Positions 52,145-60,861 of a DNA stretch of 64,000 nt are shown here, in pieces. Origin of the DNA: Runella defluvii (GTDB lineage Bacteria; Bacteroidota; Bacteroidia; Cytophagales; Spirosomataceae); NCBI RefSeq assembly GCF_014195535.1, contig NZ_JACIBY010000001.1, positions 970,669 to 1,034,668 of the forward strand. The letters run 5' to 3'. The notes below the pieces were generated by a model. The model did not search any database, was not told where the DNA came from, and worked only from the letters and a program-made list of their open reading frames with translations. Made by a program: the position numbers and the translations under genes. The number at the start of each line of letters is the position of its first letter. The stretch's first letter is position 1.

Positions 52145-53299
52145 TTAATCTTGAAAGATTTTTACAAAAGTATTCGCAAATGTTGAAATACGTTGCTCAA
52201 AATCATCAAAAGTAGGTTTTGGCGCAATGGTATTATCCAAAAACCCTTCCATTAATCTGATTAATTCATCAACATCATAGGGAGAAAAATAAAAGCCACG
52301 TTCTTGCATTTGTTCTTGGTGAACATCAATGTCCGACAAAATTAACTGAACTTGGAGCGTTTTTGCATCTTCCACAACGGTACTCCAACCTTCAAATTTA
52401 CTTGGCTGGACTACCGCAATAGATTGGCTCATTAAGTAAAGCTGATGCGTTCGAGGGATAACTCCAAGAAAACGAACGTAGTCTGACAGCCCTTTTTCGG
52501 TGACAAAATCTTTGAGTCCTTGTACAAAATTGGTGACTTTATAATCTTCTTCTTTGCCCGTAAAAACAACGATAAAATCATTTCGACGTTGCTTGAGCTG
52601 CTCAAGGGCTTTCAGTACTACCCAATGATTTTTATGAATGTAGAATTGATTAGAAACAATAAAATAGCGTTTGGGAACTTGGTAAAGCTCCGTAATTTCG
52701 TCAAATGACAAATTCTGCGGACGCTCAACTTGCGAAACAAAACGCAAAATATGAACGGGTAAGCTGGCGGGAACGGCGTAAAATCGTTTGAGGTGATTGT
52801 AAGCGTCTTGGCTTGATAATACCAGCGCATGTGTGCGTTGTAACAAACGTTTTACGCGGAGTTCGCGAAAAAAAATATTGATTTTAGAGAAATACTCGGG
52901 GTAAAATCGGTGCTGAAAGTCAGGAAACCATGAAACTACTTTACTCGAAAGGGCGGGTTTTCCCAGTGGAAAATCCATGAGCGGATAGATACCTTTGAGT
53001 TGATATTTTTCGATAATATCTCCAATGAAAAAATTCTTACGCGAAAGCCACGATTTTACGTAATTGAGGTAATTGTTAGCGGGAGCTTTATGATAAACGT
53101 AGGTAACGTAAGGGTAGGAGATAAGGGCAAGCGAACTTTCGACTTTATGATCGTAAAAGACAAAAATATGAGGGCGACGCGCGTCGGGGAGGCTGTTCAA
53201 TGAATTGATGATGTTGATAAGGTAATAATGACCTCCAATCCAGTCGGCAGCAAAGTAGGTAAATAATATTCCGATGCGTGTTCGATTCGCTAACTCCAT
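52145..53299 (-). CDS. Family 4 glycosyltransferase
   Basis: This 384-residue GT-B enzyme has a Rossmann start (RIGILFTYFAADWIGGHYYLINII, about 8-31) and the GT4 C-terminal signature KRYFIVSNQFYIHKNHWVVLKAL followed by VVQPSKFEGWSTVVEDAKTLQ (about 305-325). The E-x7-E pair binds the nucleotide-sugar diphosphate. It belongs to the polysaccharide locus, 40 bases upstream of the membrane protein and 19 bases past the epimerase gene. Sugar specificity unknown. Confidence 0.87.
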   Translation of the reverse strand: MELANRTRIGILFTYFAADWIGGHYYLINIINSLNSLPDARRPHIFVFYDHKVESSLALISYPYVTYVYHKAPANNYLNYVKSWLSRKNFFIGDIIEKYQLKGIYPLMDFPLGKPALSSKVVSWFPDFQHRFYPEYFSKINIFFRELRVKRLLQRTHALVLSSQDAYNHLKRFYAVPASLPVHILRFVSQVERPQNLSFDEITELYQVPKRYFIVSNQFYIHKNHWVVLKALEQLKQRRNDFIVVFTGKEEDYKVTNFVQGLKDFVTEKGLSDYVRFLGVIPRTHQLYLMSQSIAVVQPSKFEGWSTVVEDAKTLQVQLILSDIDVHQEQMQERGFYFSPYDVDELIRLMEGFLDNTIAPKPTFDDFEQRISTFANTFVKIFQD

Positions 53300-53318
53300 T
53301 CTATCTTTATTTTGACGA

Positions 53319-54260
53319 CTAGGTTTGGAAGTCGTACATTTTTGCCAAAATATCTTTCAGCGCATCTTCGATGGTGAAAAATAGGTGGGTATTAAACTCC
53401 GTCAATACTTTTTGATTATTGCCAATTTGGCTAATTCGGTCGTATTTTCTAATTTTCTCAGGGTCAATCTCAATTGAAATGGGTTTGTTCATCAACACCC
53501 CAATTTTCTGAACAATTTCCTCAACTGAATATTCGACCGAAGTACAAACGTTATACACTTTCAGCCCTTTTCTAGGAGCAGAGGTGGCCATCAGCATGAG
53601 CAAATTGGCCGTATCTTCTACGTGAATATAATCCCGACGGCTTTTTATATTTCCAAGCTTGACAATCGCATGGCTTACTTCAGGGTCAATTTGCCGTAAA
53701 ATATCGGGAATCAAATGGGCATTAGGGTCATTGGCTCCGATGGTATTAAACAAACGGGCAATACACACATCGGCCTCAGTACGCTGCTGATAAAAGCGAA
53801 TCTGTTTTTCATTTGTAAATTTCGACAAAGAGTAATTATCAAACGGATCAACGGGCGTTTCATCCTCATTCAAGATTGGGAAGTCGGGTGAATACACCGC
53901 ACCTGTGGAGGCAAAGACCAATTTTGAAACCTGGTGTTTTTCTATGCTAAGCAGGAGGTTTTCAGTACCGATGACATTGACCTCAAGTGCATAATTACGT
54001 TCAATTTCACAAGTGGGGACGTGGTGAATGGCCGCCAGATGCACAACACAGTAGGGTTTGTAAGCCCCAATAATTTCATCTAATGCCGTGGCATCTCGGA
54101 CGTCGAGGTTATAATTGGTAACATTTGGTAACTGGACAAATGGAAGATTACTGGTCAAATTATCAATCACAACGACTTGAAAGCCATTTTCAGACAGCAT
54201 TCTTACCAACCGACTCCCGATAAACCCTGCCCCTCCAGTAACCAGTATTGTGTGCTTCAT
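53319..54260 (-). CDS. NAD-dependent epimerase/dehydratase
   Basis: This 313-residue extended short-chain dehydrogenase family member has VTGGAGFIGSRLV (about 6-18) for NAD binding, the catalytic Ser in STGAVYSP and Tyr-x3-Lys in YSLSKFTNEK (about 142-151). It is probably a nucleotide-sugar 4-epimerase (UDP-glucose type) or dehydratase that makes a precursor for the polysaccharide. It is the first gene after the 218-base gap with a likely promoter at 54371-54398. The following GT4 and other genes are closely spaced, so this may be the first gene of a second transcript. Confidence 0.87.
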   Translation of the reverse strand: MKHTILVTGGAGFIGSRLVRMLSENGFQVVVIDNLTSNLPFVQLPNVTNYNLDVRDATALDEIIGAYKPYCVVHLAAIHHVPTCEIERNYALEVNVIGTENLLLSIEKHQVSKLVFASTGAVYSPDFPILNEDETPVDPFDNYSLSKFTNEKQIRFYQQRTEADVCIARLFNTIGANDPNAHLIPDILRQIDPEVSHAIVKLGNIKSRRDYIHVEDTANLLMLMATSAPRKGLKVYNVCTSVEYSVEEIVQKIGVLMNKPISIEIDPEKIRKYDRISQIGNNQKVLTEFNTHLFFTIEDALKDILAKMYDFQT

Positions 54261-54370
54261 TAGAAGATATTAAAGTATCGCATGTACTAACCTACGTTCA
54301 ACAGGGTTGGCCAAAAGCTAAGAATTGGTGGATAACCGCTTTAAATTTTGAATAATGTCCTGAGTGTAGG

Positions 54371-54398
54371 TCAACTGATTTGCAAATTTAGCAGTTGA
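54371..54398 (-). promoter_or_regulatory. Nested palindromes over a -7 element: internal promoter of the EPS locus
   Basis: TCAACTG (54371-54377) and CAGTTGA (54392-54398) flank ATTTGCAAAT, itself a perfect palindrome (54378-54387). On the minus strand TAAATTTG at 54383-54390 matches the -7 consensus, 122 bases before the epimerase start at 54260. This is the only large gap (218 bases) in the run, so it probably starts a second transcript under operator control. The rest of the gap shows nothing else I recognise. Confidence 0.5.
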
Positions 54399-54478
54399 AT
54401 TGGATAAAATCGTCTTTTGGAGGGTTTGATTGTTGAGTTTGCTAGATTTTTTTAAGAATATGTGATTGTAAATATTAT

Positions 54479-55492
54479 TTACAACATTATTCTTTCTTTG
54501 AAATGGAGAGAATCAAAAGAGTATTCTAAGTCTATGCCATTTCTGTACTTAATCAAGAAGTAGATTGAAGTGATTAATTTATACGGAAAAGCGATGGAAG
54601 TGATAATAACCCCCCGAATATCACTTTTTTGATTACTAAATGTTAATAATAAAATGATAATTAATGAGTAAAAATTTGGATAAATAGGTAAAGTGTATGT
54701 TAATAAAGAAATAAGGATTGATTTTATATATTTTTTTTGAATGACTGAATAATTTATAAAATACCCATCTTTAATACTTTTAAATAGTGATAGTAAATAA
54801 CCCATTTTAACATAGGGCTGGAGGTAAGATAACAATCGCTGGCCTGAAAGATTTCTATTTAAGTGCTTAAAGCCATGATATGGTACTTCATAAAAAGGAA
54901 CAGTGCTACGTATTTTTGCATAAAAGTCGCACTCTTCTTCTTCTCGTAGAAAAGGTGAAAAATTTGCAGATGGAGTTTGTGAGCTATTGAAATATATAAA
55001 ACCGCCTATTTTTGGCGCCTTTTGAAACTCCGTATAGTTATAAAAGTGGGGTATTTCCTTAATAACAGTATCATTTTTAATTAAGAATTCGTAACGGTCT
55101 CCGACTATCCCAAGGTATGTGTCTATGAGGGTATTTGTTTTAGAAAACCAGTCTTTTTCTAAAATCATATCACCATCAATAAAAAGTAGTTTATTGTATT
55201 TTGCGTGCCGAATTCCTAAAAACCTTCCAAGAGATGCTGTCGTAAATGTAGATATAATATTGATAACTCTAACATTATTTGCTTGAGCAATTTTAATAGA
55301 GTCATCTAAAGAGTTTGAATCTACATAGATAATTTCACTTAAATTAATAGATGAATCGAAATTTATGGCAGTTTTAATACTAGATATACACTCATAAAGA
55401 GTTTTTGAAACATTTTTCCCTATTATAATGACTGAGACATTGTACATTTTTAGAGGCTCTCCCATATTATTTTGTTTTTGGAAATTGTTCAC
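54479..55492 (-). CDS. Family 2 glycosyltransferase
   Basis: This 337-residue GT-A enzyme has VSVIIIGKNVSKTLYECISSI (about 19-39), YVDSNSLDDSIKIA, and the metal-binding LLFIDGDMILEKDWF. The C-terminal 100 residues have two or three hydrophobic segments. The GTG at 55492 sits 6 bases past the previous gene and opens the frame; ATG starts at 55465 and 55447 are also possible. The gene is AT-rich, in contrast to genes downstream of 54260. Role in repeat-unit assembly is inferred from context. Confidence 0.82.
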   Translation of the reverse strand: MNNFQKQNNMGEPLKMYNVSVIIIGKNVSKTLYECISSIKTAINFDSSINLSEIIYVDSNSLDDSIKIAQANNVRVINIISTFTTASLGRFLGIRHAKYNKLLFIDGDMILEKDWFSKTNTLIDTYLGIVGDRYEFLIKNDTVIKEIPHFYNYTEFQKAPKIGGFIYFNSSQTPSANFSPFLREEEECDFYAKIRSTVPFYEVPYHGFKHLNRNLSGQRLLSYLQPYVKMGYLLSLFKSIKDGYFINYSVIQKKYIKSILISLLTYTLPIYPNFYSLIIILLLTFSNQKSDIRGVIITSIAFPYKLITSIYFLIKYRNGIDLEYSFDSLHFKERIML

Positions 55493-55498
55493 TTTGCT

Positions 55499-56686
55499 TT
55501 ACTGAATTTGTATTTTTTTAATTAGAAATATTAGAAAAAACGAAGAAATAATAAAAAGTCTCCAGTTATCTAAAAATTCTCCAGTCCATAAAAATAAAAA
55601 AATAGGAACAGAAGTTCTAAATAATCTCATTAGCTTGTAATAATTTCTAGTTTCATGGTATAAAAAATAGGTGTATATAACTAATATTGAAAATAAACCT
55701 ATAAAACCATACCTTAACAAAATTATCATATAATAATTGTCGGTAATTGAAATTGGCGTATATCCTACACCGAAGAACGGGTTTTTGAATATAGAAATCG
55801 TTGCATCTTTAATGATTGTAACCCTTTCAAAATACGATTCATCGGCTTTTTGTAAAGCGCTTAGGTCGTCAAAGCTAAGAAGTATTTCTGGATTAGATAC
55901 TAAAAAGCCAAATCTAGAATTTTCTAAAAAAAGTACGATAAAAGGCAAAGAGCTAAATAAAATTCCAAATGATTTAAGAGGGTGGTAACATATTACTGTT
56001 ACCAAAAAGCAAATTAAAGCAGTTCTGGACCCTGTTGAATAAATCAAGAATGTGCATATAAAAGTAAATAAAATCGATTGATACCTTTTTTGGAAAACTC
56101 CAAGTTCAAATTGTATAATGAGTAACAATATTGAAAAATATCCTAAGTAATTTGGATTTTCGAATGTTCCTACAAGCCGAAGCCTGTCCGAGGTAAAGGG
56201 GATCCCAATTTCATTTTTCTTGAGATTAAACCAGAACTTTAGTATAGAAATTAATGGAGTGTAATACAATATACAGAAAAACAATTGTGAAACTAAGCAT
56301 ACAATTAAAATTTCTTTTAAATTTATATCTTCAGATTCGAATGTTTGACTATATTTATAAATAGATATAAATAGTACAAAGCAACTAAAATAACGTATTA
56401 ATTCAGAAATAACATCGTAATATCCATTAAAAGGTATGTGAGGGATATTTAAAGCAACAGAAAGTAAAATGACACCATAAAAAAAAGTAAATAATTTGGT
56501 TATAAATAAAGGGAATGTTTTTTGCTTTATAAGATAAATGCTAGATACACTTAGACTTACAATCCAAAAAGTTTTTTGTTGTATAAAATCATTTAATGGA
56601 GTTGGGAATGGGAATAAAAGAAGAAATAAAAATATTCTTCTTAGTCCATTATTATTAGCCTTTGATATGTCTAGTAAATTATCCAA
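55499..56686 (-). CDS. O-antigen polymerase (Wzy)-like membrane protein
   Basis: This 395-residue protein has about eleven membrane segments and a Wzy_C/O-antigen-ligase-like central loop. GTFENPNYLGYFSILLLI (about 168-185) and YSTGSRTALICFLV (about 212-225) are the family's best marks. The periplasmic loop with KADESYFERVTIIKDATISIFKNPFFGVGYTP (about 278-309) is the classic O-antigen ligase/polymerase segment (NPxxGxG). It probably polymerises lipid-linked repeat units in the periplasm. It lies between two glycosyltransferase genes and is AT-rich. Confidence 0.82.
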   Translation of the reverse strand: MDNLLDISKANNNGLRRIFLFLLLFPFPTPLNDFIQQKTFWIVSLSVSSIYLIKQKTFPLFITKLFTFFYGVILLSVALNIPHIPFNGYYDVISELIRYFSCFVLFISIYKYSQTFESEDINLKEILIVCLVSQLFFCILYYTPLISILKFWFNLKKNEIGIPFTSDRLRLVGTFENPNYLGYFSILLLIIQFELGVFQKRYQSILFTFICTFLIYSTGSRTALICFLVTVICYHPLKSFGILFSSLPFIVLFLENSRFGFLVSNPEILLSFDDLSALQKADESYFERVTIIKDATISIFKNPFFGVGYTPISITDNYYMIILLRYGFIGLFSILVIYTYFLYHETRNYYKLMRLFRTSVPIFLFLWTGEFLDNWRLFIISSFFLIFLIKKIQIQ

Positions 56687-56689
56687 ATG

Positions 56690-57451
56690 TCACTTTTTTT
56701 TACTTGTGTATTTTAAGTATTGCCTAAATAAATTCAATCTATTTAAAATCCATTTAATAGAATATTTTTCATAAAAAGAGTTTATTATTTTCTTTCTTTC
56801 ATCCAAAACTACATTTAAGTTTGTATCTGAAAGTCCTCCTGATAAATAGTAACAAATAGCTACATCTGTTTTTTTGATTTTTTTCTTTGAATAATATTTT
56901 TCAATTTTTAACAAGGTTTCTAAATCAGAACAATACTTTAAATTTTTACTGTAAAAAAGTAGTTCTTTTTTGATTTTTGTGCTGAAGAACACTGCTTGAT
57001 GACAAACACCAACTATTATTCCTGCAAGATTTGTAATATGTCTCTGAGGAACGTATGTAGTGCTATTGTCTAAATTATCTAAAACAATATCCCCAAATAC
57101 AAGTACGAAATCATCATTCAGTTGAGGAACAATTTTACTTAAAGTTGTTGAACTGAAAAAAATATCTCCAGAGTTTAGAAAAAACAACCAGTCGCCAGTT
57201 GCGATTTTGATGCCTTTGTTCATAGCATCATAAATTCCGCTATCAGGCTCAGAAATTACTCTAGTTATCTTATCCTTATATTGTTCAATAATTTTTTGAG
57301 TTCCATCAATACTACTGCCATCAATAATAATATATTCAATATTTTTATAATCTTGATTTATGACTGATTTTATTGTTTTTTCGATTGTACTTGCACTATT
57401 ATAGCAAACTGTTATTATACTTATTTGTGCTGATGACGCTACATTAATCAT
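56690..57451 (-). CDS. Family 2 glycosyltransferase, WcaE-like paralogue
   Basis: This 253-residue enzyme has ISIITVCYNSASTIEKTIKSV, IIDGSSIDGTQKIIEQYK (about 42-59), DSGIYDAMNKGIKIATGDWLFFLNSGD and VCHQAVFFSTKI. These align with the enzyme at 45805-46566, so the two are paralogues with diverged base composition; this copy is much more AT-rich. The NSGD motif replaces DxD, as in colanic-acid-type transferases. It is 3 bases from the polymerase gene and 37 bases from the FkbM gene. Confidence 0.85.
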   Translation of the reverse strand: MINVASSAQISIITVCYNSASTIEKTIKSVINQDYKNIEYIIIDGSSIDGTQKIIEQYKDKITRVISEPDSGIYDAMNKGIKIATGDWLFFLNSGDIFFSSTTLSKIVPQLNDDFVLVFGDIVLDNLDNSTTYVPQRHITNLAGIIVGVCHQAVFFSTKIKKELLFYSKNLKYCSDLETLLKIEKYYSKKKIKKTDVAICYYLSGGLSDTNLNVVLDERKKIINSFYEKYSIKWILNRLNLFRQYLKYTSKKK

Positions 57452-57488
57452 TGTAATTGAGGACTTTTAACCTTAGTGATTGCTTTTA

Positions 57489-58238
57489 TTATATTTCACG
57501 AATAAAAAAGCCCTCTACTTCAAACATTTGACCTGTTTCATAATTACGGAATCCACTCATAATTGAATAAAGTGTAAACCCAAAAGTGCGTAATTCCGCA
57601 ATAATTTCTTCTAAGTAAGGGCTTTGTTCGTAAGATGGAATAACTGCAAGTTCGATTTGGACAACTCGCGCAATTTTCAACGTTTCAATAGCTCCTCGAA
57701 TAACTTCACGCTCAAAACCTTGCACATCAATTTTTAGCCAAATATCTTTTTCCCATTTTACTTGCTTTAACAAGTTATCTAAAGTGTTTATTGGAACCGT
57801 CTCAGTTTTTAAAATTGCGGTACCTGATTCCGCTTCAATTGTATGAGACTTTACCTTACGTAGTGAGCTACTGACGGAGTTGAGTGAAACATTTATTGGT
57901 AAAGTTCCCTCGATATCACCGACAGCACTATTGATAGCTACCCATTCTTGTTTTATCTTACTATTTTTCAACAATGATTGATATGCACTTGAAACGGGTT
58001 CAAAAGATATAATTTTATTGTTGTAATTGTTGTTATTAATAAGTTTAAGAGCAAATTGACCCTCATTTGCTCCAATATCAATTATTGTTTTTATATCGTA
58101 TTTATTTAATAAATAACTAATAAGTGCTGTTTCTGAATTTGAAGGGTTATAATATTGAAGATATAAACCCATTTTTTGAAAAAAAGACTTAATAATATTT
58201 GTTGCAAAGCTTCGTAAATTACTCAGTGGGCGAACCAT
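57489..58238 (-). CDS. FkbM-family methyltransferase
   Basis: This 249-residue SAM methyltransferase has TIIDIGANEGQFALKLI (about 54-70) and the FkbM hallmark WLKIDVQGFEREVIRGA (about 173-189), with IGAEF-like catalytic-site spacing. FkbM enzymes O-methylate sugars or polyketides. Here it probably adds a methyl group to a sugar of the repeat unit. It is AT-rich and 16 bases from the flippase gene. Confidence 0.87.
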   Translation of the reverse strand: MVRPLSNLRSFATNIIKSFFQKMGLYLQYYNPSNSETALISYLLNKYDIKTIIDIGANEGQFALKLINNNNYNNKIISFEPVSSAYQSLLKNSKIKQEWVAINSAVGDIEGTLPINVSLNSVSSSLRKVKSHTIEAESGTAILKTETVPINTLDNLLKQVKWEKDIWLKIDVQGFEREVIRGAIETLKIARVVQIELAVIPSYEQSPYLEEIIAELRTFGFTLYSIMSGFRNYETGQMFEVEGFFIREI

Positions 58239-58254
58239 AAAATTGCTTAATTTA

Positions 58255-59748
58255 TTATTTAATACGAAAATTGTTAAACCGAAGGCGTATTTCGTTGATA
58301 AATGGAATATTTTTGATAATCCATACTAACCAAATAAAATATATAGTCGTGTAAGCACACAAAGCAAGCCCCCAGTTTGTAGAATTTGTTGAAATGATAT
58401 AATTAGAAACACAAGATACCAAGATTAAGAAAACCAATGAAGTGAAATAACCGAAGTCTCCCTTAAACCTCAGAATTTCAAAATTCAAGTGGTTTTTTTG
58501 ATGGTAAAGGTAAATCAGAATACCTGAGCTTATTATTAAACTTAATGACCACGCACTTACGACCCCATATCCTTGGAACATATATCCCCCGATAATTCCC
58601 AAAAGCACATTGAGTAGTGCGGTCGATAAATGTTGAATAATATTATGTCTAAGTTGACCAACACCCATGTTGCTTAGATATGCAGGAACACTAAGAGTAT
58701 TTAAATACCATCCAATGACTAAAGTATAAATACTTAAAACAAAAAAAGTTTCAATTTTTCCAATCCATACTAATGAGATAAATGGTGCGAAGAAAAAGAA
58801 TAAGAATAGAAGTGGGGTACTAATAATTGTTAAAAGCCTGAACATCATTGTATATAAACGCTGAAAATTATTCGTTGCTGTGATTGAGGTTTCAACTATC
58901 TTCGGTACCATTACTTGGTTTGCAGTGACAATGACACTTCTGATTTGTGTTACGAGCCTATTAGCCATTTCGTAAAATCCTACAGAGTCTAACGAACTGT
59001 ACTTTGCTAAGAAAAATTTTGTTATTGGGTCGTAGAGTAAAGTTGTAAAAGATGCAATTTGAGATTTTATTGAATATTTAAAAAAATCTAAAAATAATTT
59101 TTTGTCAAAAGTGAAACTTAATATCAGAGAGCTTTTGAAATAGTAAAATACCATAAAAATACTGCCTATAAACATGAATATTGTATAGATAATATGTGCT
59201 AATGCGATTCCCCATAATCCTTTAGGAAGCAAAAAATAGGCTGAGATAAATAGGGTTAAACTTGCCGCAATATTTAAGAATGAGCGAAGATAATTTGCTT
59301 GGAAACCATCCAATGTAAACATAAATACATTGGCAATATTTAATAACCAAAAGGCAGATAAAGCAAGTGGGAATATTTCTTTGGCAGAGGCTACTTCAGA
59401 GGGTGAGGTGATTAGAAAATTAAATAACCAGGAGGAATTACAATAAAGTAGAATACAAATAAATAGATTTAATATTGCAGTGATTCCTATAGACATGGTA
59501 ATGATAGAGCGTGCTTGTATCATGTCTTTTTTGACATGGGCCTCTGCAATAAACTTAACAATCCCAACTGGAACTCCACTATTAGCCATTGCAGCAAAAT
59601 AGGTCGTTGTCCAAACAATCGACCAAACTCCTAATTGTTTTGCGCCTAATTCACGTATCCATATTCCGTATAGGAAAAAATAGGTAAGACCAGTGATGAT
59701 GACTTGCCCGACTGTAGAAATGGCATTTATTATGAGCCGGTTATGCAT
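58255..59748 (-). CDS. Polysaccharide flippase (Wzx-like)
   Basis: This 497-residue protein has fourteen membrane segments with no cytoplasmic domain, the layout of the Wzx/MOP-fold exporter superfamily. The start ISTVGQVIITGLTYFFLYGIWI and the AKQLGVWSIVWTTTYFAAMANSGVPVGIVKFIAE segment (about 36-69) match PST-type flippases. Its role is to turn lipid-linked repeat units to the periplasmic face for Wzy. The position next to Wzz and Wza supports a complete Wzx/Wzy-dependent pathway. Confidence 0.87.
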   Translation of the reverse strand: MHNRLIINAISTVGQVIITGLTYFFLYGIWIRELGAKQLGVWSIVWTTTYFAAMANSGVPVGIVKFIAEAHVKKDMIQARSIITMSIGITAILNLFICILLYCNSSWLFNFLITSPSEVASAKEIFPLALSAFWLLNIANVFMFTLDGFQANYLRSFLNIAASLTLFISAYFLLPKGLWGIALAHIIYTIFMFIGSIFMVFYYFKSSLILSFTFDKKLFLDFFKYSIKSQIASFTTLLYDPITKFFLAKYSSLDSVGFYEMANRLVTQIRSVIVTANQVMVPKIVETSITATNNFQRLYTMMFRLLTIISTPLLFLFFFFAPFISLVWIGKIETFFVLSIYTLVIGWYLNTLSVPAYLSNMGVGQLRHNIIQHLSTALLNVLLGIIGGYMFQGYGVVSAWSLSLIISSGILIYLYHQKNHLNFEILRFKGDFGYFTSLVFLILVSCVSNYIISTNSTNWGLALCAYTTIYFIWLVWIIKNIPFINEIRLRFNNFRIK

Positions 59749-59773
59749 AAACGATTTTGTTTACCCCCAATAC

Positions 59774-60829
59774 TTAAAGCATTTTCTTTAAAATACTAAT
59801 AGCTACACCAATAATTAACCCGATAACACCGAATCCAATTACAATTAGAGTACGTTTAGGCTCGCTTCTTTTTAGTGGTATTGTTGTAGGTTCTAAAGTT
59901 TTAAATACGGGTGTTTCTTCTTCTACTCGAATCTTTGCCTGCTCGTATTGTTGTGATAAATTATTAAATAAATTTTGAGCAAGGATATAGTCGGCCTGAA
60001 GTCGTTGTTCTTCAATTTTAGCAGTTTGCAGTGCTAAAAATCTATTTTGATCTCTAAAGTTTGCCAACCTAGCTTCTGCATTCTGATATCGTTTTTTAGC
60101 TTCTATTACCTGAGTTCCTAGAAACTTTACCTGATTTCTCGCTTTATCTGTTCTATAACTCGTTACGTATTCTTTTAAATATTCAACTGATTTTTGTGCG
60201 ACTGTTGCTGCAACGACAGGGTCTGGCATTTTCGCATTGATTACGATTACACCTGTTTTACGATCAAATGTTATAATAACCCTTTTTTGTAGTTCATTGA
60301 TTAAATCTTGCTGTTTTTTGGTAAGTTCAAAAGCATTGCTTGATTTTTTAGGGTCAAGAAGTGAAGTTTGTTGAGGTGCTTTATCAGGAACTATGGTTGA
60401 TATCCACGATTGACCTTTTTCATCAAGAAAACGTTCTAAGGTCATCGTTTTTTGGTTTTCTGCAACATAAACAGGTTGTTTTAAAAGGTACAGACCAAAA
60501 GGCAAGCTTTGTAATATGTTAGGATATAAATCTGGACGAACTGCATCCGTTGTATTCATCTGATTCAAATCAATACCTGCAAGCCCCGCTAAGGCACTAA
60601 GACCTCCCATTTTCCCCAATGCACTACTTGATTGGAGTTCAGGCATGAGCTGGGTGGAAGACTCAAATTCTTTTTGGGCAAGAAGGGCATATATTACTCC
60701 TGCAATGGCTAAAGCCCCTCCCCAAATGGCTATTCTTTTTCCATTTGATTTTAGAAAAGATACAATATCCGAAACGCTGATTTCAATGTCAGCCGTTGAT
60801 TGAATATTTTGACGTTCAGTGCTATTCAT
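59774..60829 (-). CDS. Chain-length determinant (Wzz/GumC-like)
   Basis: This 351-residue inner-membrane protein has two segments (about 34-51 and 325-344), joined by a periplasmic coiled coil (about 190-300: KKRYQNAEARLANFRDQNRF, EEQRLQADYILAQNLFNNLSQQYEQAKIRVEEE). The second segment is preceded by PLKRSEPKRTLIVIGFG, the Pro-rich Wzz hallmark. It has no tyrosine kinase domain. It controls the length of the polymer and couples to the Wza channel gene 32 bases upstream. Confidence 0.87.
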   Translation of the reverse strand: MNSTERQNIQSTADIEISVSDIVSFLKSNGKRIAIWGGALAIAGVIYALLAQKEFESSTQLMPELQSSSALGKMGGLSALAGLAGIDLNQMNTTDAVRPDLYPNILQSLPFGLYLLKQPVYVAENQKTMTLERFLDEKGQSWISTIVPDKAPQQTSLLDPKKSSNAFELTKKQQDLINELQKRVIITFDRKTGVIVINAKMPDPVVAATVAQKSVEYLKEYVTSYRTDKARNQVKFLGTQVIEAKKRYQNAEARLANFRDQNRFLALQTAKIEEQRLQADYILAQNLFNNLSQQYEQAKIRVEEETPVFKTLEPTTIPLKRSEPKRTLIVIGFGVIGLIIGVAISILKKML

Positions 60830-60861
60830 TAATATAAATGAAACGGTTTAAGTTAGCCCTT

